IMG/VR virus record: IMGVR_UViG_3300042308_000214
Location: 1 to 39,948 of that record
Length of the DNA: 39,948 bases
Reading direction: 5' to 3' (one strand)
From: a virus
The position numbers were made by a program, and so were the translations under genes. How positions within the stretch are numbered: the stretch's first letter is position 1; every line of letters starts with the position of its first letter. This document shows positions 7,309 through 16,129 of this stretch, piece by piece. The notes under the pieces were generated by a model. That model ran no database searches and was not told the origin of the DNA. It was given only the letters and a program-made list of their open reading frames with translations.

Positions 7309-7345
7309 AAACAAGAAAGTAGCCGGGGATTCCCAACTCCCGGCT
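7309..7345 (-). terminator. Intrinsic terminator after tail-fibre module
   Basis: On the - strand AGCCGGG pairs with CCCGGCT (7339-7345 with 7321-7327) and is followed by a T-rich tract ACTTTCTTGTTT. It lies downstream of the tail protein ending at 7389 and upstream of the holin-like gene, so it separates the structural and lysis/accessory transcripts. Confidence 0.65.
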
Positions 7346-7388
7346 GGGTGCCTGCTGCGCCAGGCCATAACCATGACGGTCCGGTTTC

Positions 7389-8537
7389 CTATGTGATATC
7401 AGCGATAACGCCTGCCGACACAACTGTCCGGCCTGCGTTTCGTGGTGATCGGTCGTCCCCATCTTCCAGCAACTTCACGGCGTCAACATAACTGCCGGAC
7501 GTGAGCAGTGAAGTAGCATCTGATTCCAGCCGTAACGTTATATCTCCGGCAACTTCATCATTGATTGTGATTGATCCCCATCCAGCCGTTGTGACTGCAC
7601 CATTCAGGCGGGTTAGCCCTGTGCCTTCTGTGATGAACACGATGGCAGCATCGTCAGCATCAGACGCACGCTTCTTCATCGCGAACGAGACAGTCTTGCC
7701 GGTCAGATCACCAAGCGAGTCAATATCCTGCGTCCAAGTGTCACCTATCCGAATAGACAATGTTGCGGAGTTCTGAGCCTCGACGATTGCACCTGAAACA
7801 GACTGAACACCAGAGATGATGTCCTCAAGAGATGCCCCGCCGCTGGATGATTGATTATCTCGAATGGCTTCGAGTGAATCGGTTGTTCTGCTAAATGTTG
7901 CAGATGTTCCGTTATCAGCAATATGGCCGAGGACTGAGTCAAGGTGCACGGTCGTTGCAAAGTTTGTATCGACTGCAATCTTTAGAAGGTGATCAAGGTT
8001 GTTGGCTTCGATTGCATCCTGCACTTCAGACTGAACCTCAGCATCCCAGGACGAATTCCACGGGATGGCTGTTGCCCATGTGCCTGTTCCGAGTGCGGCA
8101 ACAACCTGAGCAGATGACAGGTTGTTCAACCCTGATATCTGAGACGGAATAGTCGTGCCAGTGTCTTCGAGAATGGCCGTGACGTTATTACCGACAGTCG
8201 TCAGGGCTGATGATGTTGCGAGACCGGACTGGACCGCAGTGACACTATCGGAGTCCAGTTCCGCTTTCATTACGGAATCAATTACCGTCGTGCCTTCGAC
8301 CAGAAATCCATCGTAAAGCAAATTGTCAGCCGTCTCACTGCCAGCACAGATGCGAACTGCCAGTGGCCCAAGTCCAGTGCGTGACTCTGCCAGAGTAGCC
8401 GTGAACACGCCAGTCGATCCGCTTTCTGTCATCGCATCGCCGCCAGTGTTTAGCAGCGTACCGTCAGACTTCCGCAGGAACATCGTTAGCGTTTCACCGG
8501 ACAAATCGAGGGCTTGCAGTGTGATGGTTTCGCTCAT
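7389..8537 (-). CDS. Tail-associated structural protein (BppU-like C-terminal domain)
   Basis: A 382-residue Ser/Thr/Ala-rich protein. The N-terminal 80 residues form a beta domain (ETLTMFLRKSDGTLLN...GVFTATL). The middle is alpha-helical with fibre-like repeats (SAQVVAALGTGTWATAIPW; SEVQDAIEANNLDHLL). The C-terminal 110 residues resemble the Ig-like domain of phage upper-baseplate proteins: RIGDTWTQDIDSLGDLTGKT, then SITINDEVAGDITLRLESD and SGSYVDAVKLLED. It is probably a virion surface or tail-fibre component. It lies just after a 117-aa partner gene and is followed by a terminator. Confidence 0.65.
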   Translation of the reverse strand: MSETITLQALDLSGETLTMFLRKSDGTLLNTGGDAMTESGSTGVFTATLAESRTGLGPLAVRICAGSETADNLLYDGFLVEGTTVIDSVMKAELDSDSVTAVQSGLATSSALTTVGNNVTAILEDTGTTIPSQISGLNNLSSAQVVAALGTGTWATAIPWNSSWDAEVQSEVQDAIEANNLDHLLKIAVDTNFATTVHLDSVLGHIADNGTSATFSRTTDSLEAIRDNQSSSGGASLEDIISGVQSVSGAIVEAQNSATLSIRIGDTWTQDIDSLGDLTGKTVSFAMKKRASDADDAAIVFITEGTGLTRLNGAVTTAGWGSITINDEVAGDITLRLESDATSLLTSGSYVDAVKLLEDGDDRSPRNAGRTVVSAGVIADIT

Positions 8538-8540
8538 TGT

Positions 8541-8894
8541 TTAGCCGATCGTAGCTGTGCCGTCTTGATTGATCGTTACCGTTTGCGGAGTAGATAAGCA
8601 TTCGGGATCTACGCCCAGTTCTTCCGGCGTCTTTCCCAACATCTGACACACGGCGAGAATGTGATTTTTGTTCACAGTCGCGATGCCAAAAAACAATCCC
8701 GCAGAGGCATTCATCTTGTCGCAAATTTCCTGCGGTGTGGCCTCTCCAGACTGCCAAAATGCACGCCACCAGTCGCAGTGCTGGCCGATACGCCGCTGAC
8801 ACTCCTGCTCTATCGCTCGCAGCAGGTCCGCCGCAATACGTTCAGACACTGGCGGAAGCGTTTCTGGTATAACAGGAAAGATTGAATCAGCCAT
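8541..8894 (-). CDS. Hypothetical protein in fibre module
   Basis: A 117-residue protein. ATG 8894 is chosen because it follows the sulfotransferase stop by one base and AGGAG lies just upstream; longer upstream extensions would overlap that gene. The sequence is helical (LLRAIEQECQRRIGQHCDWWRAFW; KNHILAVCQMLGKTPEELGVD) and ends in a short beta stretch TVTINQDGTATIG. No family recognised. The location between sulfotransferase and tail protein suggests a virion-associated or fibre-assembly role. Confidence 0.6.
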   Translation of the reverse strand: MADSIFPVIPETLPPVSERIAADLLRAIEQECQRRIGQHCDWWRAFWQSGEATPQEICDKMNASAGLFFGIATVNKNHILAVCQMLGKTPEELGVDPECLSTPQTVTINQDGTATIG

Positions 8895-8895
8895 G

Positions 8896-9720
8896 TTAGC
8901 AGACTCCTGCGGCAAGTTGGTTGATGTCTCTGTATTCATCTTCAATCCATGCTGCGAGTCGTGGTGGTAAAACTTCCGGCCAGCGGTCTGGTTTTGCAGA
9001 TACCACTGGCCTGATGGCGTGCATGTTTTGGAATCCCCATGCACTGTCGTTTTCGTATGTCGATTGCTCGACTGATTCAGCGTCAATACTGATTTCTGGC
9101 AGACCTAAATCGTGGTGCAATTGGCTCATTAAACCCTGCGGATTGCTGCACAATGTGTTGTACGGCACGATCAGAAGTCGATCAGGATCACTGTGCAGGC
9201 AATCTCTGAGCATGGCGATTGACTGCCCAACAACGGCATCAAGAGCCAGCAAGTGATGGACGCGACCTTCGATTGTCACGCCCTCGATGACTGCTGGCCC
9301 GGTGCCGTCCTTTCGAGTGATCTGATTCTGTCTCCAAAGCATTTCGAAACTGGTGACGATCTCTCTGACATCGCGTACACAAACAACGATTTTCTGTGGC
9401 TCTCCAAAAATCTCGTCAAGCAATCGAGCGTACCCGACCCAACCGCGTGACTTGTCCCAGATCGTTTTGCCCTCAGAAATCTGCGGTGCATAGTAGCCAG
9501 TCAGCAGACCCCGCATTGCAGATGCCATTGACGCCGCACAATCGTTGATTCCTTGAGCCTGAAACTCTTTTATGTCCACCCAGCGATTACGAATCGCGAC
9601 GATAAGTTCTGCCAGCCCGGATGTTGCCGTGACATGGTTTGTCGGACATTGAGCAGCAAGATTTTGCAGTAGTGTCGATCCCGACCGAGGCAAAGAAGAA
9701 TTCCAGACGAAAGGTGTCAT
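8896..9720 (-). CDS. PAPS-dependent sulfotransferase-like protein
   Basis: A 274-residue protein with sulfotransferase signatures. SLPRSGSTLL at 9-18 is the 5'-phosphosulfate-binding loop, and VCVRDVREIVTSFEMLW (about 113-129) is the 3'-phosphate-binding segment with Arg116 and Ser124. Such enzymes transfer a sulfuryl group from PAPS to hydroxyl or amino groups of sugars, lipids or proteins. It sits directly downstream of a tail fibre gene (ATGA overlap) and upstream of two fibre-module genes, so modification of the fibre or of the host envelope is plausible. Acceptor unknown. Confidence 0.75.
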   Translation of the reverse strand: MTPFVWNSSLPRSGSTLLQNLAAQCPTNHVTATSGLAELIVAIRNRWVDIKEFQAQGINDCAASMASAMRGLLTGYYAPQISEGKTIWDKSRGWVGYARLLDEIFGEPQKIVVCVRDVREIVTSFEMLWRQNQITRKDGTGPAVIEGVTIEGRVHHLLALDAVVGQSIAMLRDCLHSDPDRLLIVPYNTLCSNPQGLMSQLHHDLGLPEISIDAESVEQSTYENDSAWGFQNMHAIRPVVSAKPDRWPEVLPPRLAAWIEDEYRDINQLAAGVC

Positions 9721-11108
9721 CCTGTCACCTCTGTCAATCGAACCCAGCCAACCCAGCGGATTGTCTTTGCTGCCTCTCCAGTAACGCGAAAGTTAAGCGA
9801 ACCGTTTGTTGTGTCAGCCACAGCGTCTACGTCCCACGCTGCTGCATCTTCGCTGATCACCGTCACTGTCGGAGTCCCGACAAGTGCTGTCGATGCTGCG
9901 TTCGTGTTTCGGTCAATACACCCTGTGATTTTGTAGGCTGCTGATTCGTTGTCAGCGTCTGTGCGACGAGCGACAATGAAAGCCTCGAAAGCCCAGGTTG
10001 TGTCGTTCGCAATAGTAATTCGGGCTGAAGAACCGTTTAGAAACAGTTCTGTCTGGGTTGCGTTTGTCGTGGCATTTCGCACAACAAGTTCGGAAATTTG
10101 TGCGTCACCGCTTGCGGCAAATCTCCCAGATGACTGCGATCGTTGCCCGTGCTTATTGGCGACGGAATAGCAACCGTGTGCAAAAGCATATGTATTTTCC
10201 GCTGATGTCCCATAACCAAAAGACATTGCATCGAAACCAGAGGCTGAAGCAAAATTCATGAGGGCGATTGAATGAATTCCTGATGCCGTGCAATTGTAGC
10301 CAAATGCAAAAGCCTCAATGCTCGTTGCCGAGCACCCATAGCCTCCCGCCAGGGATACTACTCCTGACGCATGGTTTAAAAAACCGCCGAGAACTGCCGC
10401 ATATTGTGCCGATGCTCGGTTTTGATCTCCGCCAATAATTATAGACTGTGCCCCGCTCGCGACCTGATTAGCATTGCCTCTCGACGTTTGCAAGTCGACG
10501 GAATTTGCTCCACGCTTATTTCCACCCGTCGCTGTGCTGTCCGCGACGTGAGCTTGAATAGCACCGCTCCCCTTTGGTTTTAACACCAAATCAACATTGG
10601 TTGTACCACCTACAGGTCCAACGCACACCGCATTTACAGTGTTATTTGGGCTTGCTGTGAACAGGTCAGCGATCTCCAGATTACTGTTTTGCAATGTTGC
10701 CCCGCCAGTGCCGTCCGCCCGCAGTGCTGCATTATCGACACTGCCGGTTCCAGAGAGACCTGCTGCAGTGCTGGCAATTGTCAGTGTGTCAGTGCTTGCA
10801 TCCGTCGTGATGCTGATGTTTGTTCCTGCGGTAATTGTAAGAGAATCCGATGTTCCGTCGGCAACGATATTCGACTGCCCAGAAACAACAATTGTGCTGA
10901 ACAGGTTTTGATCGCCCGTATTAGTCCCGGACGACGTACCGCTAAATGTTCCTGACTGCGTTGCGAGCGTTCCAAGTTCCAGCAGTGTACGAACCTCAGA
11001 CGGTGTCAATTCCTCAGCTCGTCCAGTCCCGGACGTGACGCGACCAAATAAGCGGCCCGAGGTCGCTTTCAGAATCTTTGTCACGTTTCGGATGACTTTG
11101 GAACCCAC
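9717..11108 (-). CDS. Tail fibre with YadA-head-like repeats
   Basis: A 463-residue protein. The first 50 residues are a probable virion-attachment region (VIRNVTKILKATSGRLFGRV). Residues 50-190 are Thr/Ser/Gly-rich beta segments (GDQNLFSTIVVSGQSNIVAD). Residues about 200-330 carry left-handed parallel beta-roll repeats of about 14 residues, as in trimeric autotransporter heads (ASGVVSLAGGYGCSATSIEA, FAFGYNCTASGIHSIA, SASGFDAMSFGYGTSAENTY). The C-terminal 100 residues form a separate beta domain (WAFEAFIVARRTDADNESAA), possibly the receptor-binding head. The start is GTG with weak AGGGG upstream. It is coupled to the sulfotransferase by ATGA. Confidence 0.75.
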   Translation of the reverse strand: MGSKVIRNVTKILKATSGRLFGRVTSGTGRAEELTPSEVRTLLELGTLATQSGTFSGTSSGTNTGDQNLFSTIVVSGQSNIVADGTSDSLTITAGTNISITTDASTDTLTIASTAAGLSGTGSVDNAALRADGTGGATLQNSNLEIADLFTASPNNTVNAVCVGPVGGTTNVDLVLKPKGSGAIQAHVADSTATGGNKRGANSVDLQTSRGNANQVASGAQSIIIGGDQNRASAQYAAVLGGFLNHASGVVSLAGGYGCSATSIEAFAFGYNCTASGIHSIALMNFASASGFDAMSFGYGTSAENTYAFAHGCYSVANKHGQRSQSSGRFAASGDAQISELVVRNATTNATQTELFLNGSSARITIANDTTWAFEAFIVARRTDADNESAAYKITGCIDRNTNAASTALVGTPTVTVISEDAAAWDVDAVADTTNGSLNFRVTGEAAKTIRWVGWVRLTEVTG

Positions 11109-11131
11109 GTTTTACCCCTATCTTGACCAAC

Positions 11132-11150
11132 AGCGGATCAACAGATCCGA
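11132..11150 (-). other. Perfect 6-bp hairpin upstream of fibre gene
   Basis: CGGATC/GATCCG (11134-11139 with 11144-11149) with loop AACA on the + strand lies in the short gap between the coiled-coil membrane protein and the fibre gene. No T-run follows. It could be an mRNA-processing or stability element. Confidence 0.3.
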
Positions 11151-11153
11151 TCT

Positions 11154-11423
11154 TCAATCTCTTGCCATCCTGCCTTCAAGTCGGCCTAACTGCTGGCTGA
11201 TGTTTGTTATTCGTTCGCTCTGATCGTTCAGTCTGCCGTGTAGATTTTTGCGGTCTTCTTCGCATTCCGTTGTGCGTGTTTCCAGTTTGGCGTTCTGAGC
11301 TTTCAGCTCTTTGACAGTGGCATTATGCAAAGCACGAATTGACTTCCACATAACCCCTCCAACTGTCACGCCTGTTGTTCCTACAGCAGATATAATTGCC
11401 ATTGTGGTTGCGTCGATGGTCAT
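11154..11423 (-). CDS. Membrane-anchored coiled-coil protein (lysis-accessory-like)
   Basis: An 89-residue protein with an N-terminal membrane helix (about 8-27, AIISAVGTTGVTVGGVMW) followed by a continuous coiled coil (about 30-86: VKELKAQNAKLETRT..., LHGRLNDQSERITNISQQLG). This matches the design of small phage lysis-accessory proteins such as XhlA-type or inner spanin-like proteins, but no specific family is certain. AAAGG lies upstream of the ATG. It is separated from the gene before it by three bases. Confidence 0.6.
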   Translation of the reverse strand: MTIDATTMAIISAVGTTGVTVGGVMWKSIRALHNATVKELKAQNAKLETRTTECEEDRKNLHGRLNDQSERITNISQQLGRLEGRMARD

Positions 11424-11426
11424 TGG

Positions 11427-11837
11427 TTACGCCTTTGCTACGCCACACGCTTTCGGGTCGAGAGCGATGACAGTGGTTGAGGTTGCAAAACCAAGGAAGT
11501 GCGGAAAGTCGCCAGTCGACAAATCCGATTCCAAGCAGATGCCACCCGCTGTCGTCGAAACGTAGTAAGCCACTCCAGTTGCTACTGTGGCTCCGATCGT
11601 GATGCTGCCTGAACGCTGGACAGCAATCGGCTGTCCGGTTGCTGCAGAGTTCAAGGCAACGCCAAACGCGGCAGATGATGCCAGTGCGTCGGCGTCAGCC
11701 AGCTTCATAGTGCTGGTCGTCGTGTCGAGATAGACAGCCTGACCAGCAGTAATTGAAGCCCCGGCAAGGTATGTACTTGTGACAGCAGCGTTAGTGCCTT
11801 TGGCAACATTCGCTGCTGTGATTGTCAGATCAGCCAT
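11427..11837 (-). CDS. Capsid decoration-like protein (DUF2190-like)
   Basis: A 136-residue protein, MADLTITAANVAKGTNAAVT..., with the beta-rich pattern AGASITAGQAVYLDTTTSTMKLADADA, FGVALNSAATGQPIAVQRSG and ATGVAYYVSTTAGGI. This is typical of small phage head-decoration/DUF2190-type proteins that bind the capsid surface. A second, shorter decoration-like gene lies beside the major capsid gene (32284-32679), so this one may instead decorate another part of the virion. AAGG lies ten bases upstream of ATG. Confidence 0.65.
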   Translation of the reverse strand: MADLTITAANVAKGTNAAVTSTYLAGASITAGQAVYLDTTTSTMKLADADALASSAAFGVALNSAATGQPIAVQRSGSITIGATVATGVAYYVSTTAGGICLESDLSTGDFPHFLGFATSTTVIALDPKACGVAKA

Positions 11838-11839
11838 GA

Positions 11840-12193
11840 CTAGCGAACCTTGTAAAAGACATGGGCGTAAACTTCACCGGCTCCAGCCCCAGTTGTGTCG
11901 TTGTCAGCTACTCCCGTGACGCACCGAATAGACAGTCCAGCCGAAAAACGAATGCTTCCGGGGATGCTGTAATTGACTGTGGACGACGCGGGCAGGTGAA
12001 TCGTGACCACCGGCGTATCGGCTTGTGTGGCGGCTGTCGCCTTGTTGTACAGTTTCAAGTATCGTGCGGAGGCATTGGTGTTAGTCACCTGCCAGCCTGC
12101 GACAAATGCTTGAGAGGTCGCAGTTGTTGTTCCTGTCGCGTTGAATGCCGTGGATCTTGCGACCGACAGTTCTTCCGGGTGATTCTGTGCCAT
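11840..12193 (-). CDS. Small virion structural protein
   Basis: A 117-residue beta-rich protein of a type frequent in phage structural modules: WQVTNTNASARYLKLYNKAT, DTPVVTIHLPASSTVNYSIP, SIRFSAGLSIRCVTGVADND, ending in a strand AHVFYKV. It is probably a small capsid or fibre decoration protein. Its start is preceded by one of the hairpin-displayed ribosome binding sites (12197-12210). It is the first gene after the giant polyvalent gene and three bases ahead of the DUF2190-like gene. Confidence 0.6.
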   Translation of the reverse strand: MAQNHPEELSVARSTAFNATGTTTATSQAFVAGWQVTNTNASARYLKLYNKATAATQADTPVVTIHLPASSTVNYSIPGSIRFSAGLSIRCVTGVADNDTTGAGAGEVYAHVFYKVR

Positions 12194-12196
12194 TCA

Positions 12197-12210
12197 TGCA
12201 ATCCTTTGCA
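12197..12210 (-). promoter_or_regulatory. Hairpin-loop ribosome binding site
   Basis: On the - strand TGCAA-AGGA-TTGCA: a five-base-pair stem with the Shine-Dalgarno AGGA as the loop, three bases before the ATG at 12193. Four other starts in the window show the same architecture with different stems. Confidence 0.65.
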
Positions 12211-12235
12211 AATGTCTGGTTATGTGGGCAGTATT

Positions 12236-15200
12236 CTACAGCCAAGAATCCAAGGCTGTCCACGACTGTGAATCAGAATTAGCTTTCGTGGCCCTGATTC
12301 GTGATAAATGCTGGCGAAAATACCTGTCGATTTCTTTTGTCAGTGATTTTCGGCTGAACGGCATTCCGTCCTCTGGCTCTGGATACCACTCAGTGTCAGG
12401 TTCCGGCATCGCCTGCATTCTCTTGAAGTTCTCGGCGTGACTATTGAGCCAATCCTTATCGTGTGCTCCCGGTCGTGGTGGTGTGTCTTCACGTACCATA
12501 GCCCATGCGTTCTGTGCCCATTCACCTTCATCAGATCCGAGGAACTCATAAAGATCGGAATCGGCTACACTACCTTTAAGCTGGTCTGCTCCAAGCAGAT
12601 TCGAATGGTCCTGATTGCGGTTTTCCATTCTTTTAAGAGTGGACCTATCAGTGTTCCATGCCCTCAGGATGTTTGATTTCACTTTCTCGCGGCGTTCCCA
12701 TTCGCCTTGTTCATGACGCTGCATCTCGTCGATATGGTCTTTGAACTGCTCTGGCAAGAACTCATTTTGCTCAGCAACCTGATAGATGTTTTCTTCAGGA
12801 TCATCCTGAACTGCCTTCTTGTTTTTAGAGTTAAGGCGATACCGCTTGGCATTCCATTTCTTCGTTGCTGATTCAAATGTCTCTGGCTTTGTCTTACGCC
12901 ATTCAGCAAGCTCCTGAGGATCTTCGGACGTAGGTCGTCTCGCTCGGTAATCCTGCATTTTCTGGAGTTGTTCAGGCGTGTCAAACTGATCTTCTGTCGG
13001 GGCTGGTACATTAAACTCTTCACCGCCAGCAAATTCTTCTTCTCCTTCCGGTTCCGCGAAGTCGTTCACGTCGAACTTCGTGATCCGGTCGAGTTCTGCC
13101 TTTTCCCTGCGGGCCTTGGCTGCCGGGTTCTCGAAGATATCGGCATTGCTGCCAGTATCAGAAACTTCGCGGTCGAGTAGTGACGGCTTTTCCGGTGCTG
13201 GAGCTTTTTCGGCCCGTTGTCGAGGCGGTTTTCCTGGGATCGGCTTAGCCGTGATCTGCTGCGGATTGTAGGCTGGATTCGGCGTCATGCCGTCTCCGAG
13301 AGTCTTCTTCCGTGGGTTCGGTGCAGCCGGTTCAGTCTTCAGTGGCTGGGACTGCTGCGGTTGTAGGCTATCCTTATTGAACAGAATGTGTTCTTTGACG
13401 CCATCTGCGTGTGTTACGACTATTCCGTCGTGGCCCTTTGACTCCAATTCCTTGCGAAACTTGGCCGACTTTTGAACAGACGCATCATGGCCACGGTCAA
13501 ATGATCTGAATTCTCCAGAGTTCATTTGATATGGGTTTTGCATTGTCGCTGTGTATTTGCCAGGAGTTCCATATTGAGCGGCATAATCTTTATTATCCGT
13601 CGCAAAGACGTCCCCGAGTCCCGCTGAAGCTGCTCCAGAGTACGTTGGACTTGATGATGTTTTAGGGCTATGCCATACGTCGAATGTCTGCTTGCTTGGC
13701 TGTATCTGTGGCGGATCTTCAGCGCCTGCTCCGAAGTCTTCCGCTTGCCCTGAATCTTTTCCGTGCCAGATTTCAGCAATTCGTGCCGTGTTTGGATCGG
13801 TTGGAGTCTGCATAGGCTGCTGCGGTGCTCCGCTGTCGCGATCCATGCGGCGTTGCATTGCTGCCGCCTTCTGCTCCGGCGTTCCACGTCGTGGGTCCAG
13901 ATCGTAGGCTGTAACGTCAGGTTTTGGGCTGCCGGGTTCTGCAAGCCACGGTTTAGGCGTGACAGGTGCAGGTTGCTGTTGCTGCTGCGTAGGCGGCGAC
14001 TGCGATAACTGAGCCTGCTTGTCCGGTCGTTCCGTCAGAGGTCTAACCGGGCGTGGCTGCGGTGGTGGTGACGGCTGACGCTGGCTTTCTGGCTTCTTCG
14101 CAAACTGTCCAGGCTTACTGTTGCCTGATTCCGTCTGTGCCCGAGGGTGTAGCTTCTCGAAGTCCTGATTGCTTGGCGTGGTCGGTGCAGCCGCTGAAGG
14201 CTTCTGTCTTTGCTGTCTAGCCTGCGATTGGTTGTTGATCATGCTCGACATAGCGTGCATGGCCATCATCGACAGAATCAGTTTCATGATCCCGCCACCC
14301 ATGCCGTAACGGTCCACGTCGTAAAGCGTGTAGTCTCGGAAGTAGCGTTCAGCTTCTTCTTCGAATTGCTCGTAGGCTCTGGAGTATTTGACTGCTGGCT
14401 CTGATGGTGCCTCGATCTTTTTCAATGCAAACTTTCGTGCTCCGGATGATCCTTTTCCGGAACTCATTCGCACGATCTTTTCGAACAACTCAAGATGATT
14501 ATCCCGAACGTGCTTTAGCAATTCAGGCAGGAAGTCTGGATGTGCGTGCTGTTCGTACATTGTGAAGTTTACATAGCCGGGATCTTTGGCAAGAGACTTC
14601 ACTGCGTTATCGAAATCCTCTTTGACTCGTGGGGACTTCTCGAACGGATGCGGCTTTTGTTCTGCTTGCTTTGCTTCTTCAGCGTCAAGTCGGGCTGCTC
14701 GCTCTTGAAGGATCTCTTCAGATACCTCATTGACTTCCTGTGCCAATTCTGGCCGCCGTTTAATGATCCAGCTTTCCAGTGCTCCTCGTCGTTCGTCTGG
14801 TGCTGATCTCAGAACCCTGTCAACATCTTGCTTGCGAAGTTTGCTGATGTCATCGGCTGCAATTGTTATCAGGTTTTCATTAAACCGATTGGATTCAGCA
14901 AGAGACTCTCGCTGACGTTCCCCGGATTCCTTCTCGAATGCCTGCCGCTTGTTTGCACCGGGTGCCATTCGGTGTATGGATTCCTCATCTGACAACGACT
15001 TCGTCATTTGAGCGTCCATCGCCCTTTGGCGTGCCGGAGATGGCTGAGGCTTCGCCTGCTCCCTGAGTGCGTCGGTGTTGTCCATGACCTGCTTGCGGAT
15101 CAGGCGATAGTTCGGGTGCCCTTTGATTGTGACGCCATGCCGCTCCATTGTGATGCCAATGTTTTCATTATTCTTCACCTGTTCTTCGGCAATCGTTTTG

Positions 15201-16129
15201 GACAATAGCCGAATGGCTGCTTGTGTCGATTCATTATCAGGGTGGCCACCGGCAGCAGTGGCTAATCGTTCGATTCGAGTTGGCTCCCGCACTTCGCCAC
15301 GCTGAACTGCCTCGTCGTATTGTGTAGACGCAGTATCACGTTTGCTCTGCCATTCAGTGGCCTTCTCAGCCTGCCTGGCAATCAGTTCCTGCTTCCTGTT
15401 GTCCTTGACTCCCGGAAGTCGATGTAATGCAGGTTCAGAGTGCCCCATACTTGCGGCTCCCTGCTGTGCCATGAATGAATCACGGCTGACAGGTTTAGCC
15501 TTGTTCTCCATCGTTTTCGGGTTGTGCAGGTCTCCAGCGTCCGAATTGAACAGCAGTTCCTGCCCCGGCAGTTCATTCTTCTTGCCAACATCGAACAGTG
15601 CAGACTGCTTCGTGTTGGTGTTACTGCCGAACGATGGAACTGACAGATTCTTTTTTGGTCTCTGCAAAACGAACGGGGCTTCTTCGGCCTGATGCTTTGG
15701 AGCAAACTGACCGGCCTGTTTGCCGTCGTGGTTCTTTGTTTCTCGTGGGTGTGCCTTTTCGTCGAACGATCCTCCAAACAGCCCGCCAATCTTTGGCTCT
15801 GCTGCTGGTGGATCAAAGATGACGCCCATTCGCTCGCCAGCACGAATAGCGTTACCAATAGCTTCGCGGCGGTCCTTACCTTCAACACGGAACTCCTTGC
15901 CGTCCTTCAGCATCGCACTCGCTGTCCAGCCGTGATCATGCTCGACCACCTTCAGAAGCGGGTTACTACCGCCCTTCGGTGCAAACTGTCCCGGATGCCG
16001 GTTAGGGTTCGGGATGTTATCCTTTTCCCGTGCGTGCAGTTCCTCGCGGAATCCCTTGGGATGTGGTGTTGCTGGCTCATCGCCAAATAACGATTTCTGC
16101 TGAGCGTACTGATCAACGTCGTTATTCAT
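12236..16129 (-). CDS. Giant polyvalent protein with ADP-ribosyltransferase-like domain
   Basis: A 1297-residue protein from ATG 16129 (GGAG nine bases upstream; a GTG at 16144 is possible), overlapping the portal stop. Seen in order: QKSLF (11-15), HPGQFAPK (45-52), HPRE...GQFAPK (127-145), QSALF and QELLF (175-194), long charged helices (250-590), a hydrophobic Met/Gly-rich segment (608-632), LHPRA...GQFAKK (660-679), Pro/Gln linkers, an ART-like domain (813-923) and a charged helical C-terminus. The ART-like domain shows VWHSPK, VFATDNKDYAAQYG, GHDGIVV and VKEHILFN, the order of phage-type ART domains. ART enzymes transfer ADP-ribose to proteins. Packaging and delivery with DNA is inferred from the polyvalent-protein type and the portal neighbour. 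Confidence 0.75.
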   Translation of the reverse strand: MNNDVDQYAQQKSLFGDEPATPHPKGFREELHAREKDNIPNPNRHPGQFAPKGGSNPLLKVVEHDHGWTASAMLKDGKEFRVEGKDRREAIGNAIRAGERMGVIFDPPAAEPKIGGLFGGSFDEKAHPRETKNHDGKQAGQFAPKHQAEEAPFVLQRPKKNLSVPSFGSNTNTKQSALFDVGKKNELPGQELLFNSDAGDLHNPKTMENKAKPVSRDSFMAQQGAASMGHSEPALHRLPGVKDNRKQELIARQAEKATEWQSKRDTASTQYDEAVQRGEVREPTRIERLATAAGGHPDNESTQAAIRLLSKTIAEEQVKNNENIGITMERHGVTIKGHPNYRLIRKQVMDNTDALREQAKPQPSPARQRAMDAQMTKSLSDEESIHRMAPGANKRQAFEKESGERQRESLAESNRFNENLITIAADDISKLRKQDVDRVLRSAPDERRGALESWIIKRRPELAQEVNEVSEEILQERAARLDAEEAKQAEQKPHPFEKSPRVKEDFDNAVKSLAKDPGYVNFTMYEQHAHPDFLPELLKHVRDNHLELFEKIVRMSSGKGSSGARKFALKKIEAPSEPAVKYSRAYEQFEEEAERYFRDYTLYDVDRYGMGGGIMKLILSMMAMHAMSSMINNQSQARQQRQKPSAAAPTTPSNQDFEKLHPRAQTESGNSKPGQFAKKPESQRQPSPPPQPRPVRPLTERPDKQAQLSQSPPTQQQQQPAPVTPKPWLAEPGSPKPDVTAYDLDPRRGTPEQKAAAMQRRMDRDSGAPQQPMQTPTDPNTARIAEIWHGKDSGQAEDFGAGAEDPPQIQPSKQTFDVWHSPKTSSSPTYSGAASAGLGDVFATDNKDYAAQYGTPGKYTATMQNPYQMNSGEFRSFDRGHDASVQKSAKFRKELESKGHDGIVVTHADGVKEHILFNKDSLQPQQSQPLKTEPAAPNPRKKTLGDGMTPNPAYNPQQITAKPIPGKPPRQRAEKAPAPEKPSLLDREVSDTGSNADIFENPAAKARREKAELDRITKFDVNDFAEPEGEEEFAGGEEFNVPAPTEDQFDTPEQLQKMQDYRARRPTSEDPQELAEWRKTKPETFESATKKWNAKRYRLNSKNKKAVQDDPEENIYQVAEQNEFLPEQFKDHIDEMQRHEQGEWERREKVKSNILRAWNTDRSTLKRMENRNQDHSNLLGADQLKGSVADSDLYEFLGSDEGEWAQNAWAMVREDTPPRPGAHDKDWLNSHAENFKRMQAMPEPDTEWYPEPEDGMPFSRKSLTKEIDRYFRQHLSRIRATKANSDSQSWTALDSWL

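Noticed and set aside
13930-14100. Low-complexity Pro/Gln stretch as a tandem DNA repeat
   Set aside because: Imperfect and explained by a disordered linker in the polyvalent protein.
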